Source: Acidobacteriaceae bacterium (lineage in GTDB: Bacteria > Acidobacteriota > Terriglobia > Terriglobales > Acidobacteriaceae). From it: a stretch of 64,000 nucleotides of DNA. The stretch lies in assembly GCA_003134855.1 (NCBI GenBank), contig PLCS01000014.1, positions 338 through 64,337 of the forward strand. The letters are read 5' to 3'. Shown piece by piece: positions 1-6,040 of the stretch (positions within the stretch are counted from its first letter, which is position 1; every line of letters begins with the position of its first letter). A program made the translations under genes and the position numbers. The notes beneath the pieces were generated by a model, which had not been told where the DNA came from, did no database searches, and saw nothing but the letters and a program-made list of their open reading frames with translations.

Positions 1-27
1 GGGAGCCTCTTTTGTCAATCCGTAAGC

Positions 28-735
28 CTACTGTTTGGCGCCCAGCTTCTGTGACGCAATCGAGCCGGCGGCGCCATCCTTGTCGGCGTCCTTCACCTTG
101 GCCCATAGCGCCTTCGCCAGATCCTGCTTGCCGGTTGCGGCATAGAGGCCTGCCAGGTCAAGCTGCGCCACGGCTGTTGACACCGTATCCGACGGCTTGG
201 CGGCCAGCGCATTGTAGAGGTCAATCGCCTCGGCATCGCGGTTGGTCTGGTGATAGAGCCCGGCCAGCGCCAGCTTGGCCAAGTTCGAGAGATTCCGGTC
301 CCATGCGCCGGCTGCAGCTTTCAACTCAGTTTCAGCAAGGCCGTTTTGCCCCAGTTCCTCGTAGGTAACGCCGGCAAAATAGTGGGCCTTGGCGCCCTCG
401 GCCATCCAGCCATACTGCTTAGCCACCGCGGCAAACTGCTGATTGGCAGCCTTCGCGCGATCGCCGGCCGACGCGTATACCCCCGGGGTTGGCGGGGCAC
501 CGGGCTGCGCAAGCTGCGCGGTGTAGGTGTCCAGAGCCGCGCCCAGCGCGGTGTCGGCCTTGTTTGAGGCCCAAACCCAGTAACCGATGGCGAGTCCGCC
601 CGCAACCAGCACGGCAACAGAAACGATGGCCCAGCGTTGAACGCCGGAACGATGACCGCTCAGCCAACTCATGCTGCTTGCGGTGGCCTGGGCAAAACGG
701 TCCTTCTTCAGGGCATGACGAGTTCTTGTATCCAC
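28..735 (-). CDS. Membrane-anchored tetratricopeptide repeat protein (YfgM/TPR_21-like)
   Basis: A 235-residue protein with a short basic cytoplasmic N-terminus, one transmembrane helix at about residues 34-56 and a periplasmic part (about 75-220) of alanine-rich helical pairs typical of TPR repeats, for example the stretch ending in EELGQNGLAETELKAA. This is the layout of the YfgM/TPR_21 family, which in proteobacteria associates with the SecYEG translocon and periplasmic chaperones. That role is only inferred here. The start is GTG at 735, preceded by an AG-rich stretch; no ATG lies closer. The gene runs off toward the left edge, so its operon partners are not visible. The fold assignment is fairly safe and the function is not. 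Confidence 0.75.
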   Translation of the reverse strand: MDTRTRHALKKDRFAQATASSMSWLSGHRSGVQRWAIVSVAVLVAGGLAIGYWVWASNKADTALGAALDTYTAQLAQPGAPPTPGVYASAGDRAKAANQQFAAVAKQYGWMAEGAKAHYFAGVTYEELGQNGLAETELKAAAGAWDRNLSNLAKLALAGLYHQTNRDAEAIDLYNALAAKPSDTVSTAVAQLDLAGLYAATGKQDLAKALWAKVKDADKDGAAGSIASQKLGAKQ

Positions 736-872
736 GAGGTCTCTTCTTATCCTTGGTTTGCGGCTCCGTACGGCTGGAGGCCTGCTATTGCAACCCCATT
801 AGTCTATCAGCGCGCCAACAGGGGCGTCCACCAGCACTTGCCGAGGGGCGGGCAGGGCGGTAGGATGATCTT

Positions 873-1250
873 ATGTATGAAGAGTTTAGCGTGAAGGATC
901 GCTGGAGCGGGGAAGAGCTGCATTGCCGCTGGAAAGGCACACAGGTGGCCATCGCCACACGGCACGCCGACGCCGTGGATGTGCGCTTCGATGTGAACGG
1001 GCGACCGATGTGGATTGCCCTGCCGCTGGAGGCTTGGGGCAAGCATAAGTTGCTGACAGGAAAGGTGATCACCGACCAGCTCGCGGTCCAGATCGCGGGG
1101 CGGTTCCTGAAACAACTGGTTGAGGAAGGCTACGACTCGCGGCGGGAAATCTATACCATGACCGTGGAGGAAGTCCTTGCGCATCTTGACGTTGTGGTCG
1201 CCGAGGCGCGGGCGCTGGGGGAGATGCCGACGCTCCCGGTGGGAGCGTAG
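873..1250 (+). CDS. Hypothetical protein, 125 aa
   Basis: A small soluble protein with no signal peptide and no membrane segment. The start ATG at 873 has an AGGA ribosome site seven bases upstream. The first 60 residues alternate hydrophobic and charged positions, as in a small beta-sheet domain; the second half (EYTMTVEEVLAHLDVVVAEARA region) is helical. I do not recognise the family. It is transcribed away from the TPR gene across a 137-base divergent gap, and its stop codon is followed directly by heptamer repeats. Codon use looks like that of the neighbouring housekeeping genes, so it is probably a real chromosomal gene rather than a recent arrival. Confidence 0.6.
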   Translation: MYEEFSVKDRWSGEELHCRWKGTQVAIATRHADAVDVRFDVNGRPMWIALPLEAWGKHKLLTGKVITDQLAVQIAGRFLKQLVEEGYDSRREIYTMTVEEVLAHLDVVVAEARALGEMPTLPVGA

Positions 1251-1251
1251 A

Positions 1252-1286
1252 GATCAGGGATCAGGGGTCAGAGATCAGGGACTTGG
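1252..1286. repeat. Short heptamer tandem repeat (GATCAGG type)
   Basis: Five heptamers in phase directly after the stop codon of the preceding gene: GATCAGG, GATCAGG, GGTCAGA, GATCAGG and a degenerate GACTTGG. It resembles the longer heptamer array at 1603-1665 in unit length and base composition. Confidence 0.7.
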
Positions 1287-1390
1287 GAGTTGACGCTCAG
1301 GGGCTGTTTTGGCAGGGAAAGTGATGCCTTCCAGGCTACTGATTTTCGCCAACTGTGAAGCTATCGTCAGCCGGTTTACCCCCAAAATGA

Positions 1391-1490
1391 ACAGCTACAG
1401 GTTACCGGTTTCGAGCAAAGTGGTGCTCTGTAGCTGTCCGGTTTTGCCTGAAATGGTGCTAGATAGCTGTCCACTTTCCCGGGAATGGCT
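1391..1490. mobile_element. Possible IS21-family end remnant (three imperfect terminal repeats)
   Basis: Three imperfect tandem units of about 33 bases (1391-1427, 1428-1460, 1461-1490) share AGCTGTCC-GGTTTTG or AGCTGTCCACTTTC cores and, in two units, end in TGGTGCT. Several reiterated copies of a core like this are typical of the ends of IS21-family elements. No transposase (istA/istB) is present, so this would be a solo end or scar. The family assignment rests on memory of such ends and not on an alignment. Confidence 0.35.
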
Positions 1491-1602
1491 GCAAGTACGT
1501 CATCAACAAATTTGAAATCGTCCCGGATGGCGGGACTCTGGGGTGTTTGGGGGCGAAGATTTGGCGTTTTTTCTTGACTATGGTTGGTCAAGTTTTTGGA
1601 GC

Positions 1603-1665
1603 AGGGACCAGGGAATAGGGAACAGGGACTAGGGACTAGGGACCAGGGACTAGGGACTAGGGAAT
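1603..1665. repeat. Heptamer tandem array, nine units of AGGGA(C/A)(T/C)
   Basis: Nine consecutive seven-base units: AGGGACC, AGGGAAT, AGGGAAC, AGGGACT, AGGGACT, AGGGACC, AGGGACT, AGGGACT, AGGGAAT. Only the last two positions vary. The unit length is not coding-compatible with any gene here. It is intergenic and probably evolves by slippage. Confidence 0.9.
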
Positions 1666-1947
1666 AAAGACTCGCTGGACGGCGAGAATTGGGTGGCTTT
1701 TTGTCTTCTCCGTTCTGGAAAATAGTGGGATTGAACTGCCGGATATAGGCGAATAAAAGGCCAATACCTACATCCTGACCTTCCGGCCGCGGGAGAGGTT
1801 CAGGCTTCCGGGCTGTCTGCGGGAAAGATCGGCCTCTTGTCCGTGACCCCGAAATACAGGTTACGAGATGCCGACTTTTCCGATACTAATGACGCAGACG
1901 GCTGGCCGACGCGAACCGGTCGGGCCATGTATTGGGGAAATCGCCTT

Positions 1948-3081
1948 TCACTTGCCTTCTAGGAGGGAGACTAGACCTTCAATTCTTCGAAAAACCTCAT
2001 CGAAGGTCAGAATACGGACGCCGACAAGTCTTTCTCTAAATCGTTCGAAGGAGCGTCTCATAGAATCGTCCACGAGTTCTTTCAATGCATTGCCAAGAAT
2101 CACTACGCAGTATGGTCTTGCCGCCGTGAGACGATCATCTGCTTGCTTTAGCGTGTGAAACTCCGCAGACAAGGACTCACTGTACTCAAGCACCTGAGAA
2201 ATTGCACCGCCCAAATCGATTGATGGTGGGAATGCACCATCACGGTATTTTGCACCCAGGATGTGAGATTGTGGCGTCTTAATTTCTACGAGAACGGCGG
2301 CCCCTGACGATTCTGTCCTGAACAAGAAGTCAACGATATTGCCTCCGGTGTTGGTCAAGTCCTTGCCACCAACGTACGCCTTTCCTTTGATAAGAACGAT
2401 GGGATAAGCGAACAATTGGGAGAGTACATAGGAATGACGAGCGAACAGGTTCTGCCAAAACTCCTCATCCTTGTTTTCCGTGTTGGCAGACCAACTCTTG
2501 AGTACAGAACGCAAGTTCGCGAGTCCAACCAGAGAATTTAATTCAGGCAGTTCCCCACCTTCATTTATCAATTCTTGCGCCTCAGTCTGTCTCGAAAGCC
2601 ACTGCAAGACTACACGCAAGGCCTGTACCCCGCCACTGCCGTGTGCAGACAAGAAACCCAACAAATCAGGCTCAGCGTCGGGAAGCAATTCTGAAAGAGA
2701 TCGATCCACCTTGAGCAGTTCTATTCTCCCCTTAGGTACGCCTTCTTGGCGATGAAAGCGATAAAGCGGAACGATCTCTCGAAGCAACTTGTACAACTCG
2801 CCTGCTGCCAACGAAAGCTGATAGCCCTCACCTTTCTTGAGAGAAGAGAACGGAAGTTTATCGAAATCTATCCATCGATCATTCCTCCCTTTTCGCTGAT
2901 AGAGGAAGCGGCCCCGCACAGATGCAAGAGGGTTTGTTGGATTATCGACGATTTCAGGGCGGAACAGAAGCCTCACCTGATCCCCACCGTCTCTGACCGA
3001 GATGTCGGAACAGCTCGCAGAATGCCTTGAGGTCGACTCTATCTCCACCTTCTCCATTCTCTTTCCGCACTCCTTTGCCAT
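1948..3081 (-). CDS. sduA: Shedu anti-phage nuclease (DUF4263, SduA-like)
   Basis: A 377-residue protein whose C-terminal half (about 200-377) matches the Shedu/DUF4263 nuclease. After EEFWQNLF (206-213) come D251 in NIVDFLF, the VEIK pair E266/K268 and the helix ISQVLEY around Q296. Together these form a PD-(D/E)xK active site. Shedu is a single-gene defence system in which the nuclease acts on DNA during phage infection. The N-terminal 200 residues are a variable region expected to sense the trigger. The start may be the first ATG (3081) or the ATG at 3057, which follows GGAAAGAGA. The gene is visibly less GC-rich than the flanking housekeeping genes, which fits horizontal transfer. It is divergent from the gene at 3239. 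Confidence 0.85.
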   Translation of the reverse strand: MAKECGKRMEKVEIESTSRHSASCSDISVRDGGDQVRLLFRPEIVDNPTNPLASVRGRFLYQRKGRNDRWIDFDKLPFSSLKKGEGYQLSLAAGELYKLLREIVPLYRFHRQEGVPKGRIELLKVDRSLSELLPDAEPDLLGFLSAHGSGGVQALRVVLQWLSRQTEAQELINEGGELPELNSLVGLANLRSVLKSWSANTENKDEEFWQNLFARHSYVLSQLFAYPIVLIKGKAYVGGKDLTNTGGNIVDFLFRTESSGAAVLVEIKTPQSHILGAKYRDGAFPPSIDLGGAISQVLEYSESLSAEFHTLKQADDRLTAARPYCVVILGNALKELVDDSMRRSFERFRERLVGVRILTFDEVFRRIEGLVSLLEGK

Positions 3082-3238
3082 GCACTCTGAACGACAAGAC
3101 CATGATACGCCGAAGACAGCCTGCAGTTCATAAGGATATGAGATAAGTCCCCCGTGCCGACGGAGCGATACAATTCAAGCGAGCACTCGGGATCGTCCGG
3201 CTGTAGAATACGAAAAGACATATTTTGCTTCGAACGCC

Positions 3239-4240
3239 ATGCCGCTGCCTGATATCGAATTGACGATCACGCCCCCTGCTCACTTGTATCAGGACGCCAG
3301 AAGATTCTTAAGATTCCTGCGAGTAGCCGCCCAAAAGCACTCCGTCAGAATTGCCGTCGAGGTTGACCGGTCCGGAACCTTCAAGTTGTCAATCCCTGCC
3401 AGAGATTGCGTAGGCTTGGACGCATTTCTGCAGGAGATTACCTTCCAGCATGGTCTGTATTACTATCTGTGCGGTGTTTCGAACAGAAGAGATGTAGCAC
3501 GGCTGATTGTAAAGCCGATCACCGAAAAGCTAATGCAATCCCAGTACGACGTTGCATATCCGGTTCAGATCAAGAAGCATCTTTTGAAAGGGACGCCAGA
3601 CTGGGCGGGAGGAGCATTCCTTGATGGAACAGCGCAGAAGTATGAGATTCTCTTTCAAAAGCTGAAGTTAAAGCTAGTGACGGGATATGAATTTGCCCGA
3701 GACCTGGATGATTTGCTTACAGAATTCATGCTTCTCCAACTCGGGCATCCAAAAGGTCTTCAAAGTCCAAAGTTCAATATTCTGGTCGCGAAGTGCGACC
3801 AGCAGGACGTGTTGCGAACCAAAGAGGTCCGGAAACTCTTTAATCAAGTCCATTCACTAAGGACAAAGGGACTCCATCGCTTGGAACGCGAGATCCCTGA
3901 TTCAGAGATCTCCGAAATTGCCCAAAACGTCTACGAATTCTTTGAATGGTTCGATGACTATTGGAGGGCTCAGGATGAAAAGACAACCATGCTTTCTGGT
4001 AAGAGATATAGAAGGATACGGTATGGTAAAGAGTCAATATCAACGGATGCACCGGAAGACTTCAAGGCACTTTGGGCAGAAGTGATAACGCGCCCCTGTC
4101 ATGATTGCGGGGTCATTAGGGGCGAGTTCCACCTGGATGGATGTGACATGGAGCGCTGCCCTCGATGCGGAGGTCAGTATTTCTGCTGCGACTGCAGGAT
4201 TGAGCAAGACAAATTCGAGTCCGCCGATCAGTCCCCGTAA
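3239..4240 (+). CDS. Unknown protein with possible HEPN motif and Cys-rich metal-binding tail
   Basis: A 333-residue soluble protein that I do not recognise as a named family. The middle is helical. At residues 208-213 it has R-T-K-G-L-H within FNQVHSLRTKGLHRLE, which fits the R-x4-6-H pattern of HEPN ribonucleases and is followed by long helices. The C-terminus (287-319) is a dense cysteine cluster: C287, C290, H298, C302, C307, C310, C316, C317 and C319, including ERCPRCGGQ, probably binding zinc. The gene is divergent from the Shedu nuclease across 157 bases and shares its lower GC, so the two may have arrived together. The ribosome site at the ATG is weak. A nuclease or defence role is inference only. 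Confidence 0.6.
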   Translation: MPLPDIELTITPPAHLYQDARRFLRFLRVAAQKHSVRIAVEVDRSGTFKLSIPARDCVGLDAFLQEITFQHGLYYYLCGVSNRRDVARLIVKPITEKLMQSQYDVAYPVQIKKHLLKGTPDWAGGAFLDGTAQKYEILFQKLKLKLVTGYEFARDLDDLLTEFMLLQLGHPKGLQSPKFNILVAKCDQQDVLRTKEVRKLFNQVHSLRTKGLHRLEREIPDSEISEIAQNVYEFFEWFDDYWRAQDEKTTMLSGKRYRRIRYGKESISTDAPEDFKALWAEVITRPCHDCGVIRGEFHLDGCDMERCPRCGGQYFCCDCRIEQDKFESADQSP

Positions 4241-4418
4241 ACGCCGTAGCGTTCGCCGATTTTCTGTGGCTCCCGACTTTGAGAGCTTTGGGCGAGTCTA
4301 GCCTTAGGTCAGTCGTCTTTCCTGGTGGGTCGGCGTGAGGGCGGGGTTGGAGCGCGGCTTCGCCGCGTGGGTTGATTTCTTCTGTCTTGTGGATGGAGTT
4401 GTGCCGGGGTTGAAAGTA

Positions 4419-4697
4419 GAAGTTTGACATTTACGAAAATCGCTCCCGGTTTGTCTTTTTACCTTCTTCTCGCAACACGTTTGAAGGGCATGGTGCATGA
4501 GCGCCGTCCCTACGGGACTCCGAATGAATTGCTGGTTGCGCTAACCCCACGCTACCACCCCAAGAAACAAAGACCATTTCTTGGGGACCCCGGAAAAGCG
4601 CGGGGCTAACAACCATTGCGCCTACGGCGCGGTGCGACGGAGTGATGCCGGCATGAAGTGCTTCTACACAGGCCCCTTTGAGGGGCACCAACCATAA
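4419..4697. repeat. Interspersed repeat family, copy 1
   Basis: This about 280-base stretch is homologous to 59322-59558. Shared blocks in the same order include GAAGTTTGACATTTACG, TTTTTACCTTCTTC, CGCCGTCCCTACGGGACTCC, GCGCGGGGCTAACAACC, TTGCGCCTA and CCCCTTTGAGGGG. Within it the hairpin CCCCACGCT...AAGCGCGGGG carries an extra inner hairpin (CCCCAAGAAA / TTTCTTGGGG, arms near 4557-4585) that the other copy lacks. It contains no protein that I can support. Confidence 0.85.
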
Positions 4698-4701
4698 AGC
4701 C

Positions 4702-4790
4702 AACCCCACGCTACCACCCAAGGAACAAAGACCATTTCTTGGGGACCCCGGAAAAGCGCGGGGCTAACAACCATTGCGCCTACGGCGCGG
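4702..4790. repeat. Direct duplicate of 4543-4632 within the interspersed repeat
   Basis: The 89 bases from AACCCCACGCT to TACGGCGCGG repeat 4543-4632 with only a few changes, including the inner TTTCTTGGGG arm. It is therefore a tandem partial duplication attached to the interspersed repeat. The remaining bases up to the epimerase start hold nothing recognisable besides the ribosome site. Confidence 0.9.
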
Positions 4791-4922
4791 GCGACGTGCT
4801 ACCTAATCACGAATGGGCCTCGTTGCGGCCGCGCAGACGGGGATGCAGCCCCCCGGTAGTATCCTTTTTCTAGTGGACGCCGGTATTGCGTCCACTGCAA
4901 ACAGGCTTCAGGGGAGAATTTT

Positions 4923-5870
4923 TTGGCAAGCTATCTTGTGACCGGAGTGGCGGGGTTTATCGGCCGCTCGATTGCCGCGGCCTTGCTGGCGCGGGGTGAA
5001 ACCGTACGCGGCATCGACAGCTTTATCACCGGAAAGCGCTCCAACCTGGAGGGCCTGGAAGCGATGGAGTTCATGGAGGGCGACCTGGCCGATCCGGCAG
5101 CCTGCGCGAAGGCCTGCGCGGGAGTCGAGATCGTCTTCCACGAGGCGGCGCTGGTTTCGGTGCCGCGCTCGGTGGACGATCCTGTGAGCAGCAACCGGAA
5201 TTGCGTGGACGCTACGTTGAATTTGCTGATGGCCGCCCGCGCCGCCGGGACACGGCGGGTGATTTACGCGGCCTCGTCGGCGGCTTACGGGGACACGCCG
5301 ACACTGCCCAAGCACGAGGGAATGCTGCCCCAACCCATCTCGCCGTATGCCGTGGCCAAGCTGGCCGGCGAGCATTACATGGGCGCCTTCACCCGTGTTT
5401 ACGGGCTGGAGACGGTGGTGCTGCGCTACTTCAACGTCTTCGGACCATTTCAGGATCCCACCTCGCACTACTCCGGCGTGCTGGCCATCTTTTGCCGCCG
5501 GATGCTGGCCGGAGAGCCGATTACCATCTACGGCGACGGCGAACAGAGCCGCGATTTTACCTACATCGACAATGTGGTTCACGGCAATCTGCTGGTGGCC
5601 GCTGCTCCGGCGGAAAAGGTCTCAGGCCGGATGATGAACCTGGCCACGGGAAGCAGCAGTACGCTGAATGAGACCGTCGAAATTCTGCGGGATCTGACCG
5701 GCTACCGCGGGCAACCGGCCTACGAGCCAGCGCGCGCCGGCGACATCCGCGACTCGCTGGCCGATATTCGCCTGGCCGAAGAACTGCTCGGCTACGCGCC
5801 CATTGTGGATTTCCGCGAAGGCCTGCTGCGCACCATCGAGTGGTACCGGAGCGGCGGCGGAGTGGAGTAA
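4923..5870 (+). CDS. NAD-dependent sugar-nucleotide epimerase (extended SDR)
   Basis: A 315-residue extended short-chain dehydrogenase that interconverts nucleotide sugars. The NAD-binding TGVAGFIG motif is at residues 7-14, and the catalytic Ser is in AASSAAYGD (S118/S119) with Tyr142 and Lys146 in SPYAVAKLAGE. RYFNVFGP (168-175) and GDGEQSRDFTYIDNV (204-218) are typical of UDP-hexose 4-epimerases of the GalE/WbpP type. The exact sugar cannot be read from sequence; UDP-GlcNAc/GalNAc 4-epimerase is a reasonable guess. The start is TTG at 4923, seven bases after AGGGGAGA. It is the first gene of the polysaccharide locus. Confidence 0.85.
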   Translation: MASYLVTGVAGFIGRSIAAALLARGETVRGIDSFITGKRSNLEGLEAMEFMEGDLADPAACAKACAGVEIVFHEAALVSVPRSVDDPVSSNRNCVDATLNLLMAARAAGTRRVIYAASSAAYGDTPTLPKHEGMLPQPISPYAVAKLAGEHYMGAFTRVYGLETVVLRYFNVFGPFQDPTSHYSGVLAIFCRRMLAGEPITIYGDGEQSRDFTYIDNVVHGNLLVAAAPAEKVSGRMMNLATGSSSTLNETVEILRDLTGYRGQPAYEPARAGDIRDSLADIRLAEELLGYAPIVDFREGLLRTIEWYRSGGGVE

Positions 5871-5924
5871 AACCTGCCCTGAGGCGGCTTTTCTCGCTTC
5901 TGGCAGTCTTTGTGACGGAATCTC

Positions 5925-5953
5925 TTGACGGATTGATTCCAATCAAGCACACT
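5925..5953 (+). promoter_or_regulatory. FNR/CRP-type palindrome in a putative promoter
   Basis: TTGATTCCAATCAA at 5933-5946 is a perfect palindrome and an exact match to the FNR-family consensus TTGAT-N4-ATCAA. It lies between TTGACG (5925-5930), a possible -35 box, and a weak -10 (CACACT, 5948-5953), about 90 bases before the GTG start of the polysaccharide export gene. Binding inside the spacer would suggest repression. The site is clear; the regulator is unknown. Confidence 0.5.
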
Positions 5954-6040
5954 GGCGGAGATTTCCTTTGTAGCATTGTTTCGTTTTGAATCCCAGGTCC
6001 GCCTCCGCCAATTGAACGTTGGGAGAGAGGTTCCCTGCCT

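Larger units (their letters stand above)
1287..1947. other. Gene-poor accessory stretch, 660 bases
   Basis: No convincing gene lies between the small hypothetical gene and the Shedu nuclease. The stretch holds a possible insertion-sequence end at 1391-1490 and a heptamer array at 1603-1665. From 1666 to 1947 I see nothing recognisable. Short open frames here (for example 1309-1515 and 1868-2158) lack ribosome sites and recognisable sequence. The stretch looks like debris of past insertions next to a defence gene. Confidence 0.6.

Noticed and set aside
1603-1665. CRISPR or coding repeat
   Set aside because: The units are only seven bases with no spacers, and the period is not a multiple of three.
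3039-3221. 60-codon minus-strand frame upstream of the Shedu gene
   Set aside because: It overlaps the Shedu start in another frame and shows no recognisable sequence or ribosome site.
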